From VAZQ01 sp963712565 (GTDB lineage: Bacteria > Pseudomonadota > Alphaproteobacteria > Rhizobiales > Xanthobacteraceae), in the NCBI GenBank assembly GCA_963712565.1, contig CAVQIP010000053.1, forward strand, positions 124,001 through 188,000: a stretch of 64,000 bases of DNA. Direction: 5' to 3'. Position numbers and translations under genes: made by a program. Of the stretch, positions 1 through 8,078 are shown piece after piece. Position 1 is the stretch's first letter, and each line of letters begins with the position of its first letter. The notes below the pieces were generated by a model, which was given only the letters and a program-made list of their open reading frames with translations, searched no databases and was not told where the DNA came from.

Positions 1-1006
1 CACCGCCGCATGCTGCTCTTCGACGGGCGGCGCCAGCACGACGACCTCGCGTGCGCGGCGCGGCGCCAGCGCAAAGCCTCGCTTCGTCGCGCTCACGTCT
101 GCCAGCGTCCGAAGCTCCACGCGAAGCCGCCCGATCTCGACTCGCAACCGTGCGCGATGCGATTCATCGGCGTGCTTCGCCCGGAAGGCGCGTGCGATTA
201 GCGTGCTCCTCGGCACGTCTCCGGGCCAGGCTTCGCCCAGCGCGCGTGCAAGCGCGAACAATACCGGGCGCGTCGCGAGCGAGACCACCGTGCCTGCGTC
301 CCGCACGACATGGCGGCACGCGTCCACGACGAGCGCCTTCTGACGCCAGGAGCGCTTCGACCTCATCGAGCAGGAGCGGGCGTTCCTCGCCACGCGCGAT
401 CAGGCGCGCCGCGGGCGTCTTCATCACGAGCGATGCGTTTTCGACCTCCGCCGTCAGCGCGGGGATGTCCGCCTCGCGCGCGGCGTGCTCGGCCCGAGTG
501 AGCGCAGCGCGCGCCGCCTTCGTCCGCAGGCGCCGAATCGCGATTCCCGCAACCACCAGCTCGTGGGCGACCCTCGACGCGGGTGGGAAGGGCGTGGGGT
601 CGAGCTCGGCGAGCGCATGCTCGGCCTCGTCGAGGCGGCCGATCAGCAGCAGGCGCCGGACCTCGAGATTGCGCGCATGCGCGGCATTTACGCGGTCGCC
701 GTGCGCTTCGAGCGTCGCCCGCGCCGCGTCGAGCGCCTTCGCAGGCCAGCCCAGGTCGCGCGAGACGAGCGCGATCTCGGCCTCGGCCACGACGCACCGC
801 GCGCGGGCCACCGCCTCTTTCGGACCGAAGGCGCGCGCCGCACTTCGCACGAGAGCCTTCGCTCGAACGAGATCGCCGAGCTGCGCCATCGCGATGCCTC
901 GCAGCGCGAGCGCAGGCGCGTCGTCACGCAGGGCGACCCGGTTCAGTGCGCCGAGGGGATCACCCGCCGCGAGCGCGCGCGCCGCAGCGGTGATCAGCGA
1001 GTCCAT
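1..1006 (-). pseudogene. Helix-repeat transcriptional regulator-like protein, partial and frameshifted
   Basis: The start is the ATG at 1006 (protein begins MDSLITAAARALAAGDPL). The first ~220 residues are Ala/Arg-rich helical repeats resembling TPR-like helices. The frame is lost near 336-337, where one extra base (CC in GCGCCTTC on the plus strand) throws it out. Reading one base over, translation continues without a stop to the left edge, through segments such as DACRHVVRDAG, VEIGRLRVELRTLADV and REVVVLAPPVEEQHAAV. The remainder, where I expect a helix-turn-helix region, lies outside the window. I recognise the family by memory as a conserved regulator of rhizobia and Burkholderia with no established target. 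The single indel with intact coding on both sides suggests sequencing error as readily as a true mutation. Divergent from the DUF899 gene. Confidence 0.55.
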
Positions 1007-1121
1007 CTGAATCCCGCCACACTTGTCACTCCCACCGTTCGATGCCGGATCCTAGTTTATCTCACGACCACCAACCAGCAAGTCGTATCGAGAACGGTAC
1101 GAACGACGAAGGAGAAGAACG

Positions 1122-1897
1122 ATGACGACGCACATGACCGGAACACGTGACGAGTGGCTGGCAGCGCGGGTCGAGCTGCTCGAGGCGGAGAAGGAGCTAA
1201 CGCGGCGCAGCGACGAGCTGGCGCGGCGGCGGCAGGAGCTGCCGTGGGTCAGGATCGACAAGGAGTACCGCTTCGAGACCGACGAGGGGAGCGCCTCGCT
1301 GAAAGACCTCTTCAGAGGGCGCTCGCAGCTCCTCGTCTACCACTTCATGTTCGGGCCCGACTACGACGGCGGGGTGTCCGTCCTGCTCGGCGATCGCGGA
1401 CGGGTTCGACGGCTTCGTCGTCCACCTGGCGAACCACGACGTCACGCTGATCGGCGGTGTCGCGGGCGCCGCTTGCCAAGCTGCAGGCGTACAAGCGGCG
1501 GATGGGCTGGACGTTTCCCTGGGCGTCCTCGCTCGGCAGCGACTTCAACTTCGACTTCAACGTCTCGTTCACCGAGGAGCAACAGCGCGAGGGAGGTCGT
1601 CGAATACAACTACCGAGCGCGGCGGCCACGCGATGGACGCGACACCGGTCCCGGAACCCGTCACCCAGTAACGCGGCCATGATCCGGAACCGATCGCGGC
1701 CGACGTACGTCGCGCGATAGGCCGGGCATGAGCGCGTTCGCGCTCGACGACGGCGTCGTCTACCACACCTATTCCGACCTATGCGCGCGGAGTGGACGGC
1801 CTCTGGGGCATGTACCAGTGGCTCGACCGCGCCCCCAAGGGGCGCAACGAGGACGGGCGTCTGGTGGCGCCGCGATGACGAGTACGACAAGGGCTGA
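1122..1897 (+). pseudogene. DUF899 (thioredoxin-like) family protein, multiply frameshifted
   Basis: Begins MTTHMTGTRDEWLAARVELL after a GGAGAAG ribosome site. Family landmarks appear in order but in changing frames: FMFGPDYDGG (frame 1), CPSCSAIADGFDGF (after an extra G in 1371-1374), APLAKLQAYKRRMGWTFPW (after ~1452), VVEYNYR (after ~1594), MSAFALDDGVVYHTYS (from 1728), GLWGMYQWLDRAPKG and finally WWRRDDEYDKG with stop at 1895-1897. DUF899 proteins are ~230-260 residues with a thioredoxin-like fold and unknown substrate. At least five indels are needed to rebuild the protein, yet the amino acids between them still fit the family, so either a poorly resolved stretch or a recent pseudogene. 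No intact product can be made from the sequence as given. Confidence 0.75.
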
Positions 1898-1966
1898 GCG
1901 CGAAGCCGTCATGGCTTCCGAGCTCGCTTCCCAGCGAGCCTGCTTCGGCGTCTCGCCGGGCAAACG

Positions 1967-3097
1967 TCAGTACCTGTAGTCTTCGATCTTGAGCAGCGGG
2001 AACGCGCTGAGCACGTGCGGCGCGTTCGCCGGCGCCGCGGCGCAGAGATAGGTTCGGTCGAGATCGGCAAAACGCGTCGCGCCGAGGAGGCCGAGGCAGC
2101 GCTGCACTTCGTCCTCGAGCAGCTCGAGCAGCCGCACCACGCCGGCTTGCCCGCCGGCCGCCAGCGCATAGCACTGCATGCGGCCGATGCCGACGAGGTC
2201 GGCGCCGGTGGCGATCGCCTTGACGATGTCGCTGCCGCGACAGATCGAGCCGTCGACCAGGATCTTGGCGCGGCCGGCGACGGCGTCGACGACCTCCGGC
2301 AGCACGTCGAGCGAGCCGCGGCCGTGATCGAGCTGGCGGCCGCCGTGGTTTGATACGTAGATCCACTCCACCCCGTGCTCGAGCGCGAGCCTGGCGTCCT
2401 CGGCGGTGGCGATGCCCTTGATGCCGAGCGGGATCTTGAATTTCGACTTGATGCGCTCGACCGTGCGCCAGTCGAGTCCGGCCTGGAAGACGCGTCCTTG
2501 CACCCGCCGCCGGCCGGCGGTCACGAAACGCTTGGCGATGTCGCGCTCGCGCCGGCTGTAATGCGCGGTGTCGACGGTCAGGCAGAACGCGGCGTAGCCG
2601 TGGGCAACGGCGCGTGCGACGTGATCGTCGACCCAAGCTGTGTCGCCGCGCACATAGAGCTGGTAGAGGCGCAAGGCATCGGGCGCCGCCGCGGCCAGCT
2701 CTTCCAGCCCGGGATCGCAGACCGAGCTGAGCATGTGGCCGGCCCCGAACGCATCGACCGCGCGCACCACCGATTCGGCGCCAGCGGCATGAAAGCTCTC
2801 CAGCGAGCCGACGGGAGCGAGCACGACCGGCAGCCGAAGCTTGCGCCCGAACTCCTTCACCGAGGCATCGACCTTGCTGACGTCGCGCAGCACCCGCGGC
2901 CGGAACGCGATCGCGTCGAGCGCCATCCGGTTGCGCCGCAGCGTGGTCTCGGATTCGGCGCCGCCGACGATGTAGTCCCAATCGTTCTGGTTCAGGTTCT
3001 GCCGCGCCTTGGCGACGATCTCATGCAGGTTGAGCAGGTCGCTCGCGGCGGTGGCGGTGTCGTGAACGGACGCTTGTTGGGGATTGCGCTCTTGCAT
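1967..3097 (-). CDS. FMN-dependent alpha-hydroxy-acid oxidase/dehydrogenase
   Basis: A 376-residue protein of the glycolate oxidase/lactate 2-monooxygenase/L-lactate dehydrogenase family, which oxidises 2-hydroxy acids with FMN in a TIM barrel. Visible are the N-terminal LHEIVAKARQNL, NDWDYIVGGAESETTLRRN (the usual 'Y..GGA..E.T...N' opening), LPVVLAPVG, GIKGIATAEDA (FMN-phosphate lysine region), and the active-site block SNHGGRQLD with its catalytic His and Arg, then ILVDGSICRGSDIVKAIATGA. No signal peptide or membrane segment, so a cytoplasmic enzyme. The ATG at 3097 is chosen because it gives the family's usual N terminus; an upstream ATG at 3151 would place the start inside a perfect palindrome. 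Substrate not readable from sequence. Divergent from a hydroxyacid-type dehydrogenase gene, so they may share a pathway. Confidence 0.85.
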   Translation of the reverse strand: MQERNPQQASVHDTATAASDLLNLHEIVAKARQNLNQNDWDYIVGGAESETTLRRNRMALDAIAFRPRVLRDVSKVDASVKEFGRKLRLPVVLAPVGSLESFHAAGAESVVRAVDAFGAGHMLSSVCDPGLEELAAAAPDALRLYQLYVRGDTAWVDDHVARAVAHGYAAFCLTVDTAHYSRRERDIAKRFVTAGRRRVQGRVFQAGLDWRTVERIKSKFKIPLGIKGIATAEDARLALEHGVEWIYVSNHGGRQLDHGRGSLDVLPEVVDAVAGRAKILVDGSICRGSDIVKAIATGADLVGIGRMQCYALAAGGQAGVVRLLELLEDEVQRCLGLLGATRFADLDRTYLCAAAPANAPHVLSAFPLLKIEDYRY

Positions 3098-3130
3098 GAG
3101 GACCGTCGGGTTGGCGGAAGTGACCGCAGC

Positions 3131-3152
3131 GATGAGCATCATGATGCTCATC
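3131..3152. promoter_or_regulatory. 22-bp perfect palindrome between divergent genes (candidate operator)
   Basis: The half-site GATGAGCATCA is followed directly by its exact reverse complement, making 22 paired bases with no spacer. It lies in the 120-bp gap between the FMN oxidase start (3097) and the dehydrogenase start (3218), where a dimeric regulator could control both. No regulator gene adjoins it, so the binding protein is unknown. Confidence 0.5.
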
Positions 3153-3217
3153 CCGGTGATCGGTCGTCAACCAGTCGCGGACTTGCTAGGCTTCGCACGC
3201 ACAAGGGGAGGAAAGCC

Positions 3218-4336
3218 GTGAGCGCCACGTCGTCCACGCCGGTCCGCATCGTCGTCATGGAGGGCGACGGCATCGGTCCGGAGATCACCGCCGCCACGAT
3301 CGAGGTTCTGCGCGCGACCGACCGCGTCTTCGAGCTCGGTCTCGCGTTCGCGCCGGCCTCGATCGGGCTCGCAGCCCTGCGCGCGCACGGCACCACGCTG
3401 CCCGAGGCGGCGGTGGACGCGGCCTTAGCCGCCGACGGGGTGATCCTCGGACCGGTGTCGCACAACGACTATCCGCCGGTAGCAGAAGGAGGCCTCAACC
3501 CGTCGGGCGAGTTGCGCAAGCGCCTCGACCTCTTCGCCAACATCCGGCCAGCGCGCAGCCGCGGCGGCTTTCCGCCCCGCTGCGGCTCCGCCGTCGACCT
3601 CGTCATCGCGCGCGAGAACACCGAGGGCTTCTACGCCGACCGCTCCATGTTTCTCGGTTCCGGCGAGTTCATGCCGACGCCCGACCTCGCGCTCTCGGTG
3701 CGCAAGATCACGCGCGCGGGCTCGACCCGGATCGCGGAGGCGGCCTTCGCCCTCGCCCGCCGCCGTCGCAACAAGGTGACGGCGGTGCACAAGGCCAACG
3801 TGCTGCGGGTCTCGGACGGGCTGTTTCTCGAATGCGTGCGGGCGGCGGCGGCGCGCTTCCCCGCCGTCGCTTACGAGGAGCGGATCATCGACGCCATGGC
3901 GGCGCTGCTGGTGCGCGACGCCGGTGCCTTCGACGTGATCGTCACCACCAACATGTTCGGCGACATCCTGTCCGATCTCGCATCCGAGATCAGCGGCAGC
4001 CTCGGGCTCGCCGCCTCGCTCAATGCCGGCGGCGAGCACGCGCTGGCCCAGGCCCAGCACGGCTCGGCGCCCGACATCGCGGGGCAGGACCGCGCCAACC
4101 CGGCCGCGCTCATCGGTTCGGCGGCGATGCTGCTCGCGTGGCTCGGCGAGCGCCGCAACGACGATCATTTCGTGCGCGCGGCCGCGGCCATCGAGGACGC
4201 GCTTGATCGCGCCATCGCCGCCCCGCACTGGCGCACCCGCGATCTCGGCGGGCCGCTGGGGACGAAGGCGTTCGGCGCGCGCGTGGCGGCGCTGGTGGGG
4301 GAAGGATCGGCGGCGCGCTCGCAGCAAGTCGTATGA
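3218..4336 (+). CDS. Isocitrate/isopropylmalate dehydrogenase family protein
   Basis: A 372-residue beta-decarboxylating dehydrogenase, NAD(P)- and divalent-metal-dependent. The GTG start at 3218 follows a strong AGGGGAGG site with proper spacing. Family marks: N-terminal VMEGDGIGPEIT, substrate-phosphate/hydroxyl site RENTEGFYADRS, catalytic lysine segment VHKANVLRVSDG, and the metal/cofactor block TTNMFGDILSDLASEISGSLG. The usual LeuB or isocitrate dehydrogenase signatures are not specific enough to decide the substrate; tartrate or another 2-hydroxy acid is possible. Transcribed away from the FMN oxidase across a palindrome, which suggests a shared catabolic role (inference). A GC-rich C-terminal tail, EGSAARSQQVV, has no recognised function. 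Confidence 0.8.
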   Translation: MSATSSTPVRIVVMEGDGIGPEITAATIEVLRATDRVFELGLAFAPASIGLAALRAHGTTLPEAAVDAALAADGVILGPVSHNDYPPVAEGGLNPSGELRKRLDLFANIRPARSRGGFPPRCGSAVDLVIARENTEGFYADRSMFLGSGEFMPTPDLALSVRKITRAGSTRIAEAAFALARRRRNKVTAVHKANVLRVSDGLFLECVRAAAARFPAVAYEERIIDAMAALLVRDAGAFDVIVTTNMFGDILSDLASEISGSLGLAASLNAGGEHALAQAQHGSAPDIAGQDRANPAALIGSAAMLLAWLGERRNDDHFVRAAAAIEDALDRAIAAPHWRTRDLGGPLGTKAFGARVAALVGEGSAARSQQVV

Positions 4337-4563
4337 GGTGCGGATCTCTCCGGCAGATCGCGCGACCGCGCATCTGAACGTGAAATCTGCCGTCGAGGAT
4401 GCGTGGGTTGTCCACACGCAAATACCGCGCGGCCTATTCGGACATCGGGATCACTGGTTTCGGTCGGAACCATCTGCAGTCGATTCTGGTATCACTGCGC
4501 CCGGCGGGCTCATTAGGATAGCTAACCGAGCCGCCAGGCGGTCCCCGCTTTGGGGAGCCAATC

Positions 4564-4977
4564 ATGACGCCCGAACAGGTTGACATCATTAGGAAGTCAT
4601 TCGATGCGCTGTGGCCAGTCCGTCGAAGACTCGCCGAGGCATTTTACCGCCGGTTCTTCGAACTCGCGCCGGACGCGCGGCGCTTGTTCCCCGATGATAT
4701 GGAACGGCAGCAACTTAAGCTGATGGACATGATCGCCGCCATTGTCGGTGCGCTCGATCAACGTGAAATATTCCAGTCCATCATCAGCTATACGGGTCGT
4801 CAGCACGCGCAATTCGGAGTGAAGCGATCGCATTTTGTCGCGTTTGGCGAGGCGCTGATATGGGGCCTGGAACAGCAGTTTGGCCCGGCATTTACTCCAG
4901 AGCTGAAACAAGCCTGGATCACACTCTACGAAGCGGTGCAAAACGAAATGCTCCATGCTGCCCAAACACAAATTTGA
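4564..4977 (+). CDS. Single-domain bacterial globin
   Basis: A 137-residue haem protein of the Vitreoscilla haemoglobin/flavohaemoglobin globin-domain type. The globin fold reads through FDALWPVRRRLAEAFYRRFFELAPDARRLF (helices A-C, with Pro and Phe at the CD region), and the proximal haem histidine is in GRQHAQFGVKRSHF. No reductase domain follows, so it is a stand-alone globin that would need a separate reductase for NO dioxygenation or O2 binding. The ATG follows GGGGAGCC. Codon use is less GC-biased than its neighbours. The 227 bp upstream hold no other gene I can see, nor do the 142 bp downstream before the ArsR gene. Confidence 0.85.
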   Translation: MTPEQVDIIRKSFDALWPVRRRLAEAFYRRFFELAPDARRLFPDDMERQQLKLMDMIAAIVGALDQREIFQSIISYTGRQHAQFGVKRSHFVAFGEALIWGLEQQFGPAFTPELKQAWITLYEAVQNEMLHAAQTQI

Positions 4978-5119
4978 TTGGGCTCGTCTCGCATGGAACG
5001 GAACGGCGGGCACGTTGTATTGCCTCCGCCGTCCTCTTCTCACCTGTCAGCGGACGTCGTGGGTGCGTGGCCGCCTTGGTGGGCGGAAGTAGCCGCCGCG
5101 CGTTGAGCGTCGTCCCGAT

Positions 5120-5479
5120 TCACTTCATCCGGCGCGGCTTGCAGAAGGCGCGGTGCAGGGCTTCGATCACGTCGCGGACCTCGGTGCGCGCCAGCGAATA
5201 GTAGATGTTCTTTCCGTCGCGGCGGGCCTCCACCAGGTCGTCGACCCGGAGACGGGCGAGCTGCTGGGACACCGCGGGTTGCCGTAAGCTGAGCGTCTGC
5301 TCGATCTCGGTCACCGACTTCTCGCCGTCGACCAGGAGGCAGAGGATCATCAGGCGCGCTTCGTGCGAGAGCGCTTTCAGGAACTCGCTGGCGCCGCGGG
5401 CGTTCGCCACCAGGGTATCGAGATCGAGCTCGGTCTCGGAAGGCCTGACGCGGCGCGCGGCATTGGCGTGTTTCCTCAT
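5120..5479 (-). CDS. soxR: ArsR-family regulator of sulfur oxidation (BigR/SqrR-like)
   Basis: A 119-residue winged helix-turn-helix repressor. The recognition region reads LRQPAVSQQLARLRVDDLVEARRDGKNIYYSL. Two cysteines, C47 in LMILCLLV and C113 in HRAFCKPRR, occupy the positions that form a tetrasulfide or disulfide in BigR, SqrR and the ArsR-type SoxR of Pseudaminobacter, so this is likely a persulfide-responsive repressor rather than a metal sensor. It follows soxS by 10 bp in one transcript (start at 5479 after AGGGAGC), the order known from Pseudaminobacter. A candidate operator lies upstream of the divergent soxW. The name refers to the sox-operon ArsR repressor, not the redox SoxR of enterobacteria. 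Confidence 0.8.
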   Translation of the reverse strand: MRKHANAARRVRPSETELDLDTLVANARGASEFLKALSHEARLMILCLLVDGEKSVTEIEQTLSLRQPAVSQQLARLRVDDLVEARRDGKNIYYSLARTEVRDVIEALHRAFCKPRRMK

Positions 5480-5489
5480 GCGTGCTCCC

Positions 5490-5888
5490 TCAGCGCGCCG
5501 CGGTCGTCGGCGCCGGCGACGATCGCTCACCGTTATCGTCGGGCGGTGGCGGCAGCAGTCCTTCCAGCCTACCCCAGAAAAAATCCGCTCCCGGATAGCC
5601 CTCGATCCGGCCGATCTCGCGATCCTCGTCGACCAGGACGAAGGTCGGGGTGAAGCGGACCGGGCTTTTGAGCGCGGATTTCATCTCGCTGACGCGCTCC
5701 GGACCGATGAATCGAATCGGGACGCGTCTGCCGACGTCGGTCTTGTCGTAAATCGGGCCGATGTCGCGATCCCATGCCGCGCACCAGGAACACCCCGCGC
5801 GGCGAAACATCACGAGCTCCAATGCGGTGGCGGCGGGGGCAAATGATGTCACCGCCGCCACCAGCGCAATCCATGTCAGACGATGCAT
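5490..5888 (-). CDS. soxS: Periplasmic thioredoxin-like protein of sox cluster
   Basis: A 132-residue protein with an N-terminal Sec signal (MHRLTWIALVAAVTSFAPAATA, cleavage after ~22) followed directly by a thioredoxin-like domain: the redox pair CSWC at 33-36 in FRRAGCSWCAAWDRD, cis-proline TP in RFTPTFVLVDEDREIGRIEGY. This length and layout match SoxS, a periplasmic thioredoxin known in Paracoccus to keep sulfur-binding SoxY active by reduction. The C-terminal tail is proline-rich (PPPPDDNG). First gene of the soxS-soxR transcript and divergent from soxW. No ccdA/soxV membrane electron carrier is in the window, so the reductant must come from another locus. Confidence 0.75.
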   Translation of the reverse strand: MHRLTWIALVAAVTSFAPAATALELVMFRRAGCSWCAAWDRDIGPIYDKTDVGRRVPIRFIGPERVSEMKSALKSPVRFTPTFVLVDEDREIGRIEGYPGADFFWGRLEGLLPPPPDDNGERSSPAPTTAAR

Positions 5889-6056
5889 GCGCAACCGTGT
5901 CTTCCTTGTCCGCGAACGAGCTAGCATAAACCTACCATAAATTGAATATGTTTTTGGAGCGGGACGCCGGTGGCGATCGATACGGGCCTCGCGCGGCATT
6001 TCCGGGTGTTTCCCGCCCGGAGCGGCTTGTCCGCCGCCGGCGGCTCGAATATATGC

Positions 6057-6072
6057 ATTCAAAATAATGAAT
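6057..6072. promoter_or_regulatory. Candidate ArsR operator ATTC-N8-GAAT upstream of soxW
   Basis: ATTC (6057-6060), an A/T-rich 8-bp spacer, then GAAT (6069-6072), flanked by C and G to give CATTC-N8-GAATG. As I recall, this spacing is that described for SqrR-type regulators. It is in the 199-bp gap between soxS and soxW, together with GAATATGT at 5944 and GAATAT at 6047. It overlaps an ATG at 6067, which argues that soxW starts at 6088. Confidence 0.5.
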
Positions 6073-6087
6073 GTCAGGGTGACGGCG

Positions 6088-6660
6088 ATGTTGTCGCGGC
6101 GCGCTTTCGTTGCCGGAGCGGCGGGCGGCGGTCTTGTGCTCCGGCTTGGCGGGCCGGCCCTAGCGCAAGCGATTCTCACCGACGACGGCCTTTATCGGCA
6201 GCCGTGGTTCCTGGAGAGCTTTCTGGAGCTGGCCGACGATCTCGCCGCCGCCGCCGAGAAGGGCAAGCGGCTGGCGATCATGTGGGAACTGCGCGGCTGC
6301 CCCTATTGCCGGCAAACGCATCTGGTGAACTTCGCCAAGCCCGAGATCGCGGGCTTCGTGCGGGAGCGCTTCGATATCCTGCAGCTCAATATCATCGGCG
6401 CGCGCGAGGTCACCGATTTCGACGGGGAGAAAATCTCGGAGAAGCGGTTGGCGGAGAAATACGACGTCCGCGCCACGCCCACGTTCCAGTTCTTCCCCGA
6501 GCGCGCCGCCGGTCTCGCCGCGCGCAAACCGCGCGAACGGGAGGTTGCCCGCGAACAGGGATACCTGCCGCCCGAGCAGTTCCTGGCGATGTTCAAGTTC
6601 GTCGCCGAGCGTGGCTACGAGAAGGGCAGCTTGCGCGACTACCTCAAGGCCAACACTTAG
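6088..6660 (+). CDS. soxW: Tat-exported thioredoxin of sox cluster
   Basis: A 190-residue protein opening MLSRRAFVAGAAGGGLVLRLGG, a twin-arginine-type signal. The mature part is thioredoxin-like: the redox motif CPYC at 71-74 in IMWELRGCPYCRQTHLVNF, then VRATPTFQFFPE with cis-proline. This fits SoxW, the periplasmic thioredoxin that accompanies SoxS/SoxV. The ATG at 6088 is preferred over 6067 because the signal begins there and the earlier ATG sits in a candidate operator. Divergent from soxS, and next to the convergent DsrE-family gene; the ~200 bp between hold nothing recognised. Confidence 0.75.
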   Translation: MLSRRAFVAGAAGGGLVLRLGGPALAQAILTDDGLYRQPWFLESFLELADDLAAAAEKGKRLAIMWELRGCPYCRQTHLVNFAKPEIAGFVRERFDILQLNIIGAREVTDFDGEKISEKRLAEKYDVRATPTFQFFPERAAGLAARKPREREVAREQGYLPPEQFLAMFKFVAERGYEKGSLRDYLKANT

Positions 6661-6863
6661 CGCGCGTTCCGGTCATCTTGATCCGTAGGGGTGGGCATTG
6701 CGCGCTCCCGGCTCTATCACCCACGTATGGCCTAACTTGGTCCGCATCGTCATCGCGCGCAAGCGGACGACCGAACGTCGCCACGGGTGGGTCCCTGCTG
6801 CGCGGGGGACGACGGCAGTCAGTACGGGAGACGATCAGCGAGGGCTGCGCGCGGGCGCGATGC

Positions 6864-7379
6864 TCAGCCGACCTTGAGATAGGCAAAACCCTTCGCTTGC
6901 AGCTCGGCCACGGTCGCGACCCCGGACGGCACGAACTTGAGAAAGGCGTCCTTGCGGGTCTTGGCCGGATCGATCTTCAGGCGACTGTAGGTGATCTGGC
7001 ACAGATAGGCCTCGACGCCGTACTTGGTCAGAGCGACAAACCGCTGGTAAATCTGCGGATCGATGGTCTCCTGCGCCCACGGCGTTGCGCTGCGGTCTTC
7101 GAGGAAGAACTTGATGCCCGCGGCGTGCGCGACCACGACCAGCTTGAGCTTGAAGGTGTCGAACTCGTAGGCCGTATAGTGGTTCAACATGTTCTGCAGC
7201 ATCTGCGAAAAGCGCTGCGGATCGCCGAAGTCGCAGTGGTAGAGGCAGGCGATATCGGTGTCCTTCTTGATCTGGGCGAGGTCGATCGGCACCGGGTTGC
7301 CGCGTGCGCCGGTCGCCGACGCCAGCACGGCGCCGGAAGCGGCCATGGCGCCGATGATCTCTCGTCTGCTCTTCAGCAT
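6864..7379 (-). CDS. Exported DsrE-family sulfur-relay-like protein
   Basis: 171 residues. After an N-terminal twin-arginine-like signal (MLKSRREIIGAMAASGAVLAS) comes a DsrE/DsrF-like fold: DTDIACLYHCDFGDP with C45 and C49, LVVVAHAAGIKFFL, and GVEAYLCQITYSRLKI, where C127 sits where the active cysteine of DsrE-type sulfur carriers is found, ending in the usual GVATVAELQAKGFAYLKV. Classical DsrE proteins are cytoplasmic sulfurtransferase subunits; a signal peptide would put this one with the periplasmic Sox proteins. The ATG follows GGGAGGACGCCC. It lies 64 bp downstream of soxX on the same strand, so it may be the third gene of soxA-soxX-dsrE. The role, sulfane-sulfur transfer or delivery to SoxYZ, is inference. 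Confidence 0.75.
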   Translation of the reverse strand: MLKSRREIIGAMAASGAVLASATGARGNPVPIDLAQIKKDTDIACLYHCDFGDPQRFSQMLQNMLNHYTAYEFDTFKLKLVVVAHAAGIKFFLEDRSATPWAQETIDPQIYQRFVALTKYGVEAYLCQITYSRLKIDPAKTRKDAFLKFVPSGVATVAELQAKGFAYLKVG

Positions 7380-7443
7380 GGGCGTCCTCCCTGGTCGCGG
7401 GGACGATTTCGTCTCCGATCGTACGGCACCGGCGCCCCACGCG

Positions 7444-8061
7444 TCACTTGTTGACCGGGCTGTCCGGGCTCATCAGCAGCGCCACCAGATCCTTGATCTG
7501 TTCGATGGTGAGGATCTTGTTGGTGCCGAACCGCGGCATGTTGGAGCACGGAAACGCTGCCTGCGAATCGTAGATCTTGTCGTAGGCCGCCTTGGTGTCG
7601 GCGTCGCTGAATTGGCGGTTCTTGCCGTAGGCGAGCAGGCCCGGCCCGAGCGTGCCGTAGCTCACCTCCTGCCTGGTCATTTGATGGCAGGCGTAGCAGT
7701 TGCCGCCGTTCGCGGACCGCGGCGGGTAGTCGGTGAAGCGCAGACCGTAGCCCGATTGCGCGATCGCCTCGCCCTTCTTCCAGTCGCCGACGAGCTTGCC
7801 GTCGGGCGGATAGACGATCGTCGCCCTTTCACGTTGCCGGATCGCCTCTGCGACCGCCTTCGGCGGCGTGTTGCGGTGCGCCGAGCACTGCCGGATGGTT
7901 TCGTCCGGCACCAGCCGCGACTGCCAGTCGGCAGGAGCGGTCGGAAACGCCGACTTGATCGCGGCATCGGCGCGGGCCGGATCGAGCGCGGGCGTCTGCT
8001 GGGCCAAAACCGGCGTGGCGCTCAAGGCGAGAGCGAAAAGTGCGGCGGTGCTGGTTCGCAT
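7444..8061 (-). CDS. soxX: SoxX, monohaem cytochrome c of SoxXA
   Basis: 205 residues with signal peptide MRTSTAALFALALSATPVLAQ. SoxX pairs with SoxA to couple thiosulfate oxidatively to the SoxY cysteine. The single haem site is CYACH at 122-126 in NGGNCYACHQMTRQEVSYGTLGP, and the probable axial Met is in CSNMPRFG. The C-terminal LTIEQIKDLVALLMSPDSPVNK is the usual SoxX end. The start at 8061 has an AGGGGAGGCAAGC site. It lies 17 bp after soxA in the same transcript. At 205 residues it is longer than minimal SoxX, due to an N-terminal extension (residues ~25-110) as seen in other alphaproteobacterial forms. Confidence 0.92.
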   Translation of the reverse strand: MRTSTAALFALALSATPVLAQQTPALDPARADAAIKSAFPTAPADWQSRLVPDETIRQCSAHRNTPPKAVAEAIRQRERATIVYPPDGKLVGDWKKGEAIAQSGYGLRFTDYPPRSANGGNCYACHQMTRQEVSYGTLGPGLLAYGKNRQFSDADTKAAYDKIYDSQAAFPCSNMPRFGTNKILTIEQIKDLVALLMSPDSPVNK

Positions 8062-8078
8062 GCTTGCCTCCCCTGCAC

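Noticed and set aside
2375..3217. Long upstream extension of the dehydrogenase frame
   Set aside because: It runs antisense through the FMN oxidase gene. The GTG at 3218 with AGGGGAGG is a far better start.
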